Shown: piece by piece, positions 47,101 through 58,200 of the stretch
How positions within the stretch are numbered: the first letter of the stretch is position 1
How the letters are laid out: each line of letters starts with the position of its first letter
Assembly (NCBI GenBank): GCA_905221605.1
Contig: CAJNDS010002833.1
Location: 60,001 to 124,000, forward strand
Source of the DNA: Symbiodinium natans
Taxonomy: Eukaryota; Sar; Dinophyceae; Suessiales; Symbiodiniaceae
Reading direction: 5' to 3'
Length of the DNA stretch: 64,000 bases
Notes under the pieces: generated by a model
Told to the model about the DNA's origin: nothing
The model's input: the letters and a program-made list of their open reading frames with translations, nothing else
The model's database searches: none
Position numbers and translations under genes: made by a program

Positions 47101-48305
47101 TCTGTTATCCAGAGCATGTTGCTTCGACAAGTCAGATCGAGCCCTTCTCATGATGGTCAACGTGATTACATGGCCCTGCGGTCTGGGCGTCGTTGAGGCC
47201 CTAAAAGGCACCTGCACCCCAAACCCCACACCCTAAACCCTAAACCCTAAACCCGAAAGCGCAGCTGAGGAGAACCTATACTGTCCTTATATATGGTTGC
47301 CGGCGAAATGGTCTTTCTGTGCTGGAGGCTGAGCTGCTGGCGCCTGGGCTTCTCAAGGTTTAGGGGTTAGGGTTTAGGGTTTAGGGTTTCGGGTCTAGGG
47401 TTTAGGGTTTAGGGTTTAGGGTTTAGAGTTAGAATTGGGTAGCTTAGGTTTGAGGAGGGTTTCTAGGGTAGTTTCGTGTTCAGGGTTTGGAGGCTTGACG
47501 TTTGGGGCCGGGCTTAGGGAGCTGGAGTTGAAGGTTTCGGGGTTTGGGCTTTAAGTGTTGGGGTTTCGGAGGCTGTTGAGGGTTTTTTGCTCACCAACTC
47601 CCGAACCCCGGGCGCCTTGATCTCCTCTCAGGACGAGATGAAGAGCGTCCAGATGCCTGCCAAAAGCGCCGGCCGGCCACGAGCCCCCGGCTCTTTGCCG
47701 GCGCGGGCCTATGACGCATCCCGGCGCAGAGCTAGACGACTTGAAGGGGCTGAAGGTGAGACCGTTCTAATAACGGAGCCGCAGGGGTCATTTTGGGGGG
47801 CTACTTGGGTAAGGGAAGTCTATATGTACACAGGGGCTGATTTGCAAGTAGTGTTTTGATTCAGTTCCGTGGGCCCTGTCCCTGCATATGCTCCGAAATT
47901 CGATTTTGATGGTTCCCCCAAATCCACCCCAGAAAAAGGAGCCAAAACCAACTGCTTCAAAAGCATGCCCTTAGAATCTCTACATTGCAAGAAAGGCATG
48001 CTGCCTAAAGTCGTCATACCCAGCAACTCCTCCAGTGCACCTCAATTTTCTCGAGCGCGGCTTAAGATATACTCGGAATCCTAAGATGGATGATTTTTAG
48101 CGTTCCAGCATCGGGGGAATTAGGATTCCCTGGATATTTTTTGGGAATTTTCTGGGTAGCCTGCTTCCCGTTCTTCACGCGATCAGACTATGAGGAGATT
48201 GTGTATCCGAGCATGTCAACAAGCAGCCTTCTTCTTGCCAGCCCAGTGGAGGGTTTAGGGTTTAGGGCTTTGGTTTTAGAGTTTAGGGGTTAGGGTTTAG
48301 GGCTT

Positions 48306-48410
48306 AGTGGCCTAGTACACACTTCACCTGTTTTTGGTTCATGCTTCCCTTATAACGTAACCAACCCCCAAAAAAAGGCACCCTTATTCACAACATGGTT
48401 TCGGTCCTAT
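48306..48410 (+). mobile_element. Introner element, family B (degenerate)
   Basis: GTGGCCTAGTACACACTTC at the left and ACATGGTTTCGGTCCTAT at the right are weak versions of the family ends; the core TTCCCTTATAACGTAACCAA is clear. Confidence 0.6.
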
Positions 48411-48772
48411 TTTTGATTGTGTTTGGCGTCATTTCGCTGCTGTCTTTGTTGCTGGTCGAAGTACCAAGCCACCCAATTGTGTAGTACCTTAAACCCTAAA
48501 CCCTAAGCCCTAAGCCCTAAACCCTAAACCCTAAACGTAGTGCATATATTGACCGAACATGGTTGTTTGAGGTCCCGCTCTCTGTTTTGGCCTGGCCTTT
48601 TTTTTGCCAGACTCTAGACCAGCAAGCATGGCACTGTTAGGGTTTAGGGGCTTAGGGGTTTGGGGGTTTAGGGGTTTAGGGGTTTAGGGTTTATAGGGTT
48701 TAGGGAGTAGTTGTTTCTGTGTGCACAGTGGAACAGTTGAGTTCAGCCGCAGGCTGCTCGTCTTGTGCAGGT

Positions 48773-48860
48773 TTAGGGTTTAGGGTTTAGGGTTTAGGGT
48801 TTAGGGTTTAGGGTTTAGGGTTTAGGGTTTAGGGTTTAGGGTTTAGGGTTTAGGGTTTAG
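48773..48860 (+). repeat. Telomere-like array (about 12 units)
   Basis: Perfect TTTAGGG units. Confidence 0.96.
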
Positions 48861-49299
48861 CATGGACGCCACCCTAACGGTCCCAACCACGCAGCACCTT
48901 ACACACTGTTTTCCTTAGCTGTCTTCGCTCACCTGCCCCCTTTTTTTGGCTGCCTCTTGTGCGACCTACCCCGGCACCTGATTGAAAATTAGGGTGATGG
49001 GGTGGCAGCCTTCAGTTTCGACTTCGACACGGCCACAAAATCTGGCTCAGGGGTTTAGGGTTTAGGGTTTAGGGTTTAGGGCTAGTGCCGCCCGACCCCC
49101 CGGGCAACCCCTTGTGCCCCCAAACGATTGTGGGAATCTCTGCCAGACACTCCTTCCGCCCGATTTGCGTGTCAGCCGCCTTTCCCACGACTAGAGGTCC
49201 CGCACAACGCCAAAAATCAAAGCATCTCCTATGCCCTAAACCCTACACCCGAAGCCCTAAAACCTAAATCCTACAGCATGCCCTCCACCATCTCATGAG

Positions 49300-49365
49300 G
49301 CGGGCAAGCAGTACGGCAAGAGGCTGCGAATCCGACACATGAGAAAGCTGTGGGTTGATGTTCGG
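49300..49365 (+). CDS. Unknown plus gene, exon: AGKQYGKRLRIRHMRKLWVD
   Basis: 22 codons. CATGAG acceptor, GT donor at 49366, phase 0. Confidence 0.5.
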
Positions 49366-52300
49366 GTACAGAGCTTTGGTGGCTCAGAGTTCAGCGTCCC
49401 AAACCCTAAACCCTAAACCCTAAACCCTAAACCCTAAACCCTAAACCCTAAACCCTAAACCCTAAACCCGAGCTTTTCGCATCTGACGGTTTCGAAGGAT
49501 GCCGCGAAGAGAACAATCAAATGCAAAGGGTCCAGATGCAACCACCCCCCAGCACTTTCGGGTTTAGGGTTTAGGGTTTAGGGTTTAGGGTTTAGGGTTT
49601 AGGGATTTAACAAAGGGAATCCCCTTCAAAGGGCCCATACTAACGGACCATGTAACTCTACCCTGGCACCACACATCACCCTGCCTGAAGAAGCCCCACA
49701 GTCACCCTAGGTATTTGAGGGTTTAGAGTTTAGGGTTCAGGGTTTAGGGTTTAGGGTTTAGGGCTCAGGGCGGTTCCAGAGTTCAGGGATGAAGAATGAA
49801 GCTTGCGGAAACCCTTGGGCGTTACTGGTGCTGATCTTTCAATACGAATCTGCCAAACATGGGAGCCCAGAAGGGCTTGTGCACAAACTCGAGTGCACCA
49901 GCCCCCCCCCCCCCCGGCTCCCCAAACCCTAGACCTGTAAACCCTAAACCCTAAACCCACAACCGTAGAACAACAAACATCCATAAAAGGCCTACGGACT
50001 TAAACGCAGGAGAAATCATGCGAGAAGTCGTCCGAGGCGTGGTCAATCGCCACGGGGGGAAGAGAGGGTTTCTCCGGGTTTGGGCTGTGGCAGAGTGGCG
50101 TATTTTGGGTGGGTAGGGTTTAGGCTTTAGGGTTTGGGGTGTAGGGTTTAGGGTTTGGGGCATAGGAATCCTCCCAAAATGCCCCCCAAGAACCTTTAAT
50201 CGAGAAGAGGCCCCGGCGGCGTCAGCCTACTTCGACTTCGACCCAGCAGAGCCGCGTTTGGGAGTAAAAAAGGGTGCTCCCAACTCTGTGCGGGCTGCAG
50301 GGGTTCGACCTGTGACTTGGGCCTAGGGCTTGTGATTATAAGGTTGTAGGGTTGAGGGTTTCAGATTTAGGGCTTAGGGTTTAGGGTTTAATTAGGGTTT
50401 AGAGTGAACTGCATGAACTAGAGTGGTCCGGGGCCCTTGCGGTCCAACTGTCGAGACGAAAAACAATTCACCCTGAACCCCCCCCCTTTCCGCGCGGAGA
50501 ACTCCAGAGTTTCAGGCGTGGGGTTTAGGGATTGAGGGCTTGGTAGCCTTTTCCCTCTTTTTTTGGCTCTGGGTTCCCTTATAAGCAACCAACCAAAAAC
50601 ACGGGTGCCCTTATTCCAATATGGTTCCCGGGCTACCAAGAGGGTTGAGATCGACGCTGCGCTTCCCGTAGTTTCGATGCCTGCCTTCCTGGAAAGACTT
50701 GAGCCAAACCCTAAGCCCGAAGCCCTAAACCCTAAGCCCTAAACCCTAAACCCTAGCCCTAGACCCTAGCCCTAAACCCTAAACCTTATGCCCATGCTGT
50801 GGCCACTGAGGCCGTCCTCCTAGTTGGCATCCTCAGGCCAGGACAAGTGGTCTCCACCGTGGTTCTCTCACGTTCTCTTTATGATGAGGTCAACCTACCC
50901 TGACTACATTAGGCCTCTAATAGTATTCCCTTGAGCCCTAGATAAGTATACTATGACAACCCCCCAAACCCCTATTCGAATTACTAACGAAAATAAGGGA
51001 CCCCTAATAAAGACCCCCAAATAGTAGGACCCCTTAGAACCAGGACCCAATAAGGTGCCCCTAGTTTCGGAAACGCCAACTGAATTTACGATAACAGCCC
51101 CCAAACCCTATTCGAATTTCTAACCCTAAACCCTAAACCCTAAACCCTAAACCCTAAACCCCATACTATGCCTGTGATGGCTTGCGATGCGCAACCAGGG
51201 CAGCCCTGCTCGATTGGGAGCTGCCAGATGCGGGGAAGATCTTCATGCCGACGGTGTCCTGGACCTGACCGAAAAGGTAAGGGTTTAGGGTTTCGGGTTT
51301 AGGGTTTCGGGTTTAGGGTTTAGGGTTTAGGGTTTAGGGTTTCGGGTTTAGGGTTTCGGGTTTAGGGGTTAGGGGCTTAGGGTTTAGGAGTTTCAGGAGC
51401 GAAGTCACCTTCCCTGTTTAAAAGAGTATGTCAGTATCCCACGCCTTATTATCCCGACTAAGAACCAAGAGTGAGGTTTTGGAAGGTTGAGGGGAAGCCA
51501 GATCTTGTTGCGGTAGTTTGGGTGGGCTTAGGGTGGTGTGCCAGGGGGTGTGGCCCCACTTGTTTTCTACAGTCCCCTTAGGATTCCTCGGATGTCAGTC
51601 GGCTCTTCGTTATACGCAATCCAATCTAATTCAATACAGGAAGAACAACTTTCTGCCGTTATGCATAAGAAACGCAGCGCCGTATCCTTATGAAAAATGG
51701 GGTGTTTCCAAAAATAGGGGTACTGGTACGCTTTTGAGGGGGGGGGCTTTTAATGGCTTCCAGTCTACTTGGGACATAAAATACGAAAGAGGTACCATAA
51801 ACAAATAAACAGTCGAACCCGAGGTGGCTTGGGGAACTGTTGCGGCGTTTTCACTTGCAACCGCCCCGGCGCCCAGGAATGCACGTGTCTTTTGGGTTTA
51901 GGGGTTTTTAGGGATGAGGGGTTCAGGGGTTCAGGGGTTTTGGGGTTTAGGGTTTAGAGTTTTTGGGTTTTTGGGATTGAGGTGTATAAGGTTTCAGCCT
52001 GACAAGGGCTTAGGGGAGCAAGGGCTTACAAAAGTCAGGGTTTAGGGTTTAGGGTTTAGGGTTTATAGTGGCGCAGGGTTCTCAGATCTGGCTCCTTCAG
52101 CACAGACCTCAGTCCGCGCAGTCGCGCAGGAGGATGCTCGCACCACAGCATTGAACAAGGGAGGTGTCCTGGAGCCCTCCTCCATCCTTGGGCCAAGGGG
52201 GGATCTTCTGAGGGCTCTCGAAATCGGGGGGTCCTTGTCAGGTTTAGGGTTTCTAGGGTTTAGGGTTTAGGGTTTCTATGGGTGAGGGGGGCCAAGGTCT

Positions 52301-52578
52301 CGCAGCTCTACCTGGTAGCCTGTCGGCGTGCAGCCGCGGCGGCTGAACAGGCCTGGGCTTAGGAACTCTCAAGTCAGGGGTTTAGAGCTCTCAAAGTGCA
52401 GAGGCAAGGCTAAACCCTAAACCCTAAACCCTAAACCCTAAACCCTAAACCCAAGGGGCAGTTGCGGGGCTCAACAGGCCTGTGCTTATGTGTTTGTTGT
52501 TTTGCAAGAAAGGCTCCAAAGCACCGAGTCGCCACATGTCAACCGAGAAGAGGTCTCAGGATCCGTTGTCGGGCGGTG
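49300..52578 (+). CDS. Unknown multi-exon protein, whole gene (discontinuous)
   Basis: A series of short plus-strand blocks with coding composition is separated by telomere-like arrays and introner-like elements: AGKQYGKRLRIRHMRKLWVD (49300), LFASDGFEGCREENNQMQR (49473), a block near 49795 with NPWALLVLIFQYESAKHG, one near 50010 with MREVVRGVVNRHGGKRGFLR, one near 50210 with SAYFDFDPAEPRLG, VEIDAALPVVSMPAFLERLE (50641), AVATEAVLLVGILRPGQVVS (about 50790), GLRCATRAALLDWELPDAG (about 51175), VRAVAQEDARTTALNKGG (about 52105) and SQLYLVACRRAAAAAEQ (about 52295). The first two join in phase. I do not recognise the family and cannot exclude that these are two genes, or the 3' part of the PPR gene or 5' part of the ABC transporter gene. 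Confidence 0.45.
49399..49468 (-). repeat. Telomere-like array inside a short intron
   Basis: About ten CCCTAAA units make up most of the 107-nt intron 49366-49472. Confidence 0.95.
49473..49529 (+). CDS. Unknown plus gene, exon: LFASDGFEGCREENNQMQR
   Basis: Nineteen codons. CCCGAG acceptor, GT donor at 49530; in phase with the previous exon. Confidence 0.5.
49795..49899 (+). CDS. Unknown plus gene, exon: NPWALLVLIFQYESAKHGSP
   Basis: About 34 codons beginning NEACG; the minus strand is open too. Donor not settled. Confidence 0.42.
50010..50098 (+). CDS. Unknown plus gene, exon: EIMREVVRGVVNRHGGKRGF
   Basis: Continues LRVWAVAEW. ACGCAG acceptor; donor approximate. Confidence 0.45.
50543..50640 (+). 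mobile_element. Introner element, family B, right end flush with an exon
   Basis: Starts GTAGCCTTTTCCC and ends GGTTCCCGGGCTACCAAG; the next exon begins at the base after the terminal AG. Confidence 0.85.
50641..50703 (+). CDS. Unknown plus gene, exon: VEIDAALPVVSMPAFLERLE
   Basis: Begins with Arg codon AGG immediately after the family B element. Confidence 0.5.
50990..51079 (-). mobile_element. Introner-like element, family E (reverse)
   Basis: CCCCAAATAGTAGGACCCCTTA and AATAAGGTGCCCCTAGTTTC then GGAAACGCC. Confidence 0.78.
51282..51385 (+). repeat. Telomere-like array with TTTCGGG variant
   Basis: TTTAGGG alternates with TTTCGGG in a 14-bp pattern for several units. Confidence 0.93.
51698..51798. 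mobile_element. Introner-like element, family E
   Basis: GGGGTGTTTCCAAAAATAGG and AAATACGAAAGAGGTACC, diverged. Confidence 0.6.
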
Positions 52579-52934
52579 TAGGGTTTGAGGCTCTTCGGGT
52601 TTGAGGAGCTTAGGGTTTGAGGATCCAGGGTTTTTTTAGGAATCTTCGGGTTTAGGGTGTTGCTGTTTTTTGTTTTTTTCGGGTTCAGGGTGGTGGGCTT
52701 GAGGATGGCCAGCACTGAAAACCCTAAACCCTAAACCCTAAACCCTAAACCCTAAACCCTAAACCCTAAAACCAACACTTGGTCTCCAGGCGGCTGCCGC
52801 GCAGGAGGCGGCTGTCGGGAGGTTTCCAAGCAACCTTCTTTGTCTTAATCTGCCAATTAAAGCCCGAAACCCCTAAGCCCCTAAACCCCCAACCCTAAAC
52901 CCCAAAACAGACAAGCCGAGCCCCGAAGCCCCCT

Positions 52935-53032
52935 ATATACGAAAATGGGGGACCCCTCAACATAGACCCCCAAACAGTAGGAAGGAACCCCCAAAAAGGT
53001 ACCCCTACTCTCGTCAACCCCCAAATAAGCCA
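52935..53032 (-). mobile_element. Introner-like element, family E (reverse)
   Basis: TATACGAAAATGGGGGACCC, CCCAAACAGTAGGAAGGAAC and AAAGGTACCCCTACTCTCG. Confidence 0.65.
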
Positions 53033-53133
53033 AACCCTCTTGAACCCTAAACCCTAAACCCTAAACCCTAAACCCTAAACCCTAAACCGCCCCAACCAGA
53101 ACCCAGCTTCGGAAGCTCCAAAGCCCAGAGTTG

Positions 53134-53290
53134 GGATGTTCCCCCTCTAACAGGGTTTAGAGTTTAGGGTTTAGGGTTTGGATTTTAGGGTTTAGGGTTT
53201 AGGGTTTAGTGTGATGTTCCCCCGTTATACTAGTAACAATCCCGACTAAAGTCCCTATTGAGGACTGTTAGTTTAAGGGGAAACACCCCA
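53134..53290. mobile_element. Family C element with left end duplicated around a telomere-like array
   Basis: The left end GGATGTTCCCCCTCTAAC (53134-53151) breaks into a TTTAGGG array (53153-53208) and then restarts as GATGTTCCCCCGTTATACTA (53213) with a normal right end AGTTTAAGGGGAAACACCCC. Confidence 0.85.
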
Positions 53291-53517
53291 AGCCCAGAAT
53301 GCGCAGGAAACCCGAAAATCCTGATCTTGGATGGGTTTAGGGGTTGACAATAATATACTGAACTCGGCACCCTTGCAAAAAACCCTATCCTGTTTGCTTC
53401 CTTGGGGATCATAGTATTCCAAAATGTACCACTTGTTCCAAGCACCCCTAGTTAGTATATTGAGAGGTTTGAGAAATGCTGGGCTCCGGGCCCGCCGCAA
53501 CTACCCATGCGCAGTTA

Positions 53518-53656
53518 CTTGAAGGTTCCTGGTACTTATTAACCAATGAGAACTGTACTTCTAACCCACATTCTCCCCATATTAGGGCACCTAAGGGGCT
53601 TATAAGTGGGTAATAAGTACAGCTATCCTTGGTTAATGAGTACCCTGAGCCTCCAA
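53518..53656 (+). mobile_element. Introner element, family A (full length)
   Basis: CTTGAAGGTTCCTGGTACTT and AGTACCCTGAGCCTCCAAG, core GGGCACCTAAGGGGCTTATA. Confidence 0.9.
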
Positions 53657-53955
53657 GTAACCTTTGCCTTAAATGGTTGACCTCTTGGCTGCCTCCGATG
53701 GCTTGAGGGAATAGTGGAATTCTATGCCCAAGAGCAAGCCGAGCGGTACTAGTAGTATTCCTTTTCGGTCCCTGTGTGACATGCACGATAATCATAACCC
53801 CCAAGACCCTATTCGAATCATTAAGGCCCCCATATGAGAGGACCTAAGCTCCGCCACCAGACTGTGCTGTGCGCCAGGATGCAGATTCGGGCGAGACGCA
53901 GTGCTCTGCCACCACTATTCGCCTGGTAGGGAAGAAGCAAAGGGCTTCGACTCCA

Positions 53956-54084
53956 CTTAGAGGTTCAGGGTACTTTTAACCCCTTTAGGGTTAAGGGTCT
54001 GGCGGGGGGTACTTATAATCTCAATTAGAATTGTACTTGTAAGCCCCCTAAGTCCCCCAAGTAAGTGATAAGTAGACCTCCAAG
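53956..54084 (+). mobile_element. Introner element, family A
   Basis: CTTAGAGGTTCAGGGTACTT at the left, AAGTAGACCTCCAAG at the right, internal rearrangement. Confidence 0.8.
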
Positions 54085-54563
54085 TGGTAAATCTTAGAGG
54101 GCTGATGCCTTCTTTCCCGGAAAGGAATCTTAGTTCATATGCATGATGAAGCCCTCAACCCTAAACTCCTAGTCCCTAAACTCGCTAAACCCTCGTTGAT
54201 GACGGGGCACAAGGGGCTCCCAGGGAGTAGGGCGACATGGGAGGTCAGGGGCTCTCAGGTACTCGTCAACACTTTCCTTCATCCAGACCCTGAAAGCCGG
54301 GCCCTCGCAGACTGAGAGGTTGGGTTTAGGGTTAAGGGTTTGGGGTTAGGTTTAGGGTTTGAGGTTTATATAGGGTTTAGGGTTTACGGATAGGGTTTAT
54401 AGGCTTATAGGACTTATTGCGATTACAGGGTTTAGAGGGTTTATTTATAGGGTTTGGACGGTTGATGGGTTTATCGAGTTTATAGTAACCTGAGAGGCTT
54501 CCGCCGACTTCCTCTGCCACTTCCTGAGACTTCGAAGCCTCAACCCAGCTTCGAGAAAGACCC

Positions 54564-54719
54564 ACTTGGAGGTTTATGGGTACTCTTTAACCCCATTATA
54601 AGTCTACTTATAACCTACTTAAGGGGACTTAGGGGGCTGATAAGTGCAGTTACAATTGGGGTTATAACCCTAAACCCTAAACCCTACAATTGGGGTTCTA
54701 AGGACCCTGAACGTCCAAG
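54564..54719 (+). mobile_element. Family A element with a telomere-like insertion
   Basis: CTTGGAGGTTTATGGGTACT and GACCCTGAACGTCCAAG are the ends. Three CCCTAAA-type units (about 54666-54685) sit between two copies of TACAATTGGGGTT (54651-54663 and 54685-54697). Confidence 0.88.
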
Positions 54720-55158
54720 CAGGTCCTGAAGCCGTACTTCTGGCCGTCAACTGGCAAGCCACAGGAGGCCTTCCGATTCCCTGGACTGAGATCACCCAAA
54801 AATGGCCGGTTAGGGTTTGGGGTTTAGGGTTTAGGGTTCAGGGTTCAGGGTTTAGGGTTTAGGGTTTAGGGTTTAGGAGCAGTGCTGTTTGATGAGTCAT
54901 AAGGCCCCCTTTTCTTGTCTGGGTGGTTCAATATCAGGAGGAGGGGCTTAGAATTTGAAGGTCTCTGCCGCTGAGGGTTCAGCGGTTCTGGAGAACTCCT
55001 GAAACCCTATTCCCAGTTAAGTTCACCGGTTGGATGAGCCTTTTCGAGCGACTATATTGGGGTGTGTCGAGACTTTCGGGTTTTGGGGTTTTGGGATCTT
55101 CGCAACTTCGGAATTTCCCTTTCGAAGCTATCCCTTTCGGCTCCGCGATTTGGGGCAG

Positions 55159-55215
55159 GTTCTCCTCAACCGCATTCGGGCCTCGCTGACGTGGTTCTGC
55201 GTCGTGCTCTCGAAG
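55159..55215 (+). CDS. ABC transporter exon: RIRASLTWFCVVLSK
   Basis: First recognised helix. GGGGCAG acceptor, GC donor at 55216, phase 0. Confidence 0.8.
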
Positions 55216-58200
55216 GCAGGCCTGGCCATTGACAGATTTTGTTTGGAGGGTTTCGGGTTTAGGGTTTAGGATTTGGGGTTTGGGGCTTGGGGTTTAGGGT
55301 TTAGGGTTCCTACTCCCTGAACCCTAAGCTGCCACACGAACAGGCCCGCAAAGCCCATCCTCAGGGGTTGTGCAAAGTTGGATTTTTGCTTTCAACCCTA
55401 AACAAAGCAAAGAGACCATCCTTGTTGAGAAGTGACCACATGAAGCAGGGTTTGTATTACTGTTTTTGGTGAGTGTATATAAGGTTCCTTTTTAATATTG
55501 GTGAGTGTATATACTTGGTGTCCTTTTGGGGGTACAAGAAATATATACCCTACTTCACATAATCATAGTATAGTGAGACTGAGGGTGCGCATTCGATATA
55601 GGGATGCATGGCTCCTGGGGACGGTTTGGGGTGTAAGGGACGTCGGGATTTAGGGGTTTTAGTTTCCCATTGTTTGGGGTCTTAGCTCTATGAGCCCCAA
55701 CAGCACCCTAAACCCTAAACCCTAAACCCTAAACCCTAAACCCTAAACCCTAAACCCTAAACGCCTCAGGTGTTCAACATCATCTCCCCCATCTATTTGG
55801 CGCGGGCCACCGACGCCCTCAGCGCCGCGTTGCGCCAGACGAGCTCTCCGCAAGAGATCAGCCAAGAGGCAGCTGATGCCTTTGCAGGGTTTAGGGTTTG
55901 GGGTTTGGGGTTTGGGGTTTAGGTTTAGGGTCAGGGTCTAGGGTTTAGGAGTTTTAGTAGGGTTTGGTGTTTAGGCAGCGGGGAGGTGGAGTACACGGAT
56001 CTTGGGGAGCTCTGTACGTTGATTTCCCAGCTTTGGGGCATGTTGAGGAGCGGTTATCCTTTTCCCTGAACCCAAATCCCTAAAGACCCTAGTCCCGTAC
56101 CAGTTGAAGGCTTTCGGGGCCACAGATGCTAACCTTATCTACCCCAAGCTGAATAGGGGAGCTGAATAGGGAATCCTGGGGTTTAAAAGAAGGTATTGGG
56201 GGGCCGGGGGGGGGGGGGGGGGGGGGAGGGTCCCTCTTTGTGTCGTGGGGTCCTCTTAAGGGGGATTCTACAACTCCATTTGGGGGTATAACCGGGGGGA
56301 AACCATATTATCCTCGAAGCTCCCATATTAGGTCTGAGGGTTTTAGGGTTTAGGGGTTTTAGGGCCCTCAACACCCCCAGAAGCAGGTATGGTGGCCTTT
56401 GGTCGAGTACGCAGCGATGGTCTTTTTCTCCAAGGCCTTGAAGGAGAAACCGATATGGTTTAGGGTCTAGGGTTGGGACGCTCCGAGACCCCAGACGGGT
56501 AAAGGGTTTAGGGTTTAGGGTTTACTACCCCCTAAACCTTCTGGACTCAAACTCAGCTTTGGGGCCAGGAGGCACAGTCCCTGGTGTACATTAAGGTGCA
56601 GCAAGCGGCGTGCCCCATCCATGAAGGTCAATGCTGTGAGTCCACAGCCTCCTGGGAGAATACTCAAGCTGAACATCACAGCTGTTCCCAAAGTAGGGTC
56701 CATGTGTTCTACTTGTTGATGGTCAGCTTCAACCCTCGAATGACAGGTACATTGAGATCGCCGACAACACCTTTGCCCACCTCCACGGTCTCTCCCTGGA
56801 CTGGCACCTTAGAAAGAAGATGGGGCCGCGCCGCCACGTTGAAGCTGCAGGGTTCGGAGAGCCCTGTGCAATGACAAGAAGAGAGAGCGGGAGGGAGGGG
56901 AGGAAGTGAGGGATGGAGGGAGAGAGGGCGGGAGAGCAAAAGGGAGAGAGGGAGGGACCTGAGCACTAACCAGAGAGAGGGAGGTCTAGATCGAGATCGG
57001 CTGACTCCTCATCATCTGTGAGCTTGGGGGAAGTGCCCGCCCTTTTTTCCGGCGCCAGGAATGTCATCCGCTCCATGGATCGTGGAATCCAGGCTGGGAA
57101 AGTCCATACCGCACGGGCTCAGGGTTCAAGGTTTAGGGTTCAGGGTTGAGGATTCATAGGACTTGGGGGGTAGCTAACTGAAAAGTACCTCTTCAGTCCG
57201 AAAAATAACGAAGCAATGCCAGTGATTGCTAGGCTGCGCAGCAGACGATGCAGTACGTCTTCCTCTACCTGGTTCCAACACTCGTGGAGGCTTTCACGGC
57301 AAGGGCCTTATAGTGCCTGACGCCATCGGCCTTGAACCCCTTTTAGAACCCTAAACCCTAAACCCTAAACCCTTGAATTTCATCTTAGAGATGAAAAAAG
57401 ACTAGCAGCCCAAAGCCTTCAGCCCTGTAAGCGCCCCACTTCAGGGTTCAAAAAAGCACGCCTCAGCGTGGGCAGCGAGTTGGCACTTAGAGCCTCTCTG
57501 AGGTCACCCTCATCTTCGTCTTTCACTTCGAGAATGCCCAGCTGGCCGCACGGTGCCCGGATCGGGGACCCTTCAGCAAGGAAGTTGAGGGTCCAAACCC
57601 CCCCGCCCCCCGGCTGCAGCCCCCTGAGACTTCCAACTCCAAACTACGGTCCCCATTGCAGGGAATCCTTGAATTTCGGGCTCAGGGTTAGGGCGACGCC
57701 ACTCTCGAGGTCTTCGTGTTCATGAACCTCTTCATGTACATCTACGCCACGGTGAAGGTCACGCTCTGGAGGAAGCAGCCACGCGGCCCAAGATGTGTCA
57801 TGTTTAGAGAGAGGTCTTAAAAAACCTGTAGAGCCCGAGGGTCCTAGTAAAGCCCGAGCTAATCCCCTAGAGGGTTTAGGGTTTAGGGTTTAGGGTTTAG
57901 GGTTTAGGGTTTAGGGTTTAGGGTTTAGGGACCCTATGGAAGCCGTATCAGGTTCCGCACAGCGACCACCAAGCACGACAACGATCTGCACGACCGCCTC
58001 ACTGACTCCCTGGTGAACTACGAGGCATCAATTTTGCATTTTGTCAATACTGAAAATTATCGTTCTGTAAATAAGCAAATAAGTATGTTTTCTATATATG
58101 TATATATATATATGTATACATATTAGTATTGGTAGAGTTATTCATATAAGTATTATCATTATTATTTTCATCATCATCGATTATGATTATTATTGTTTTT

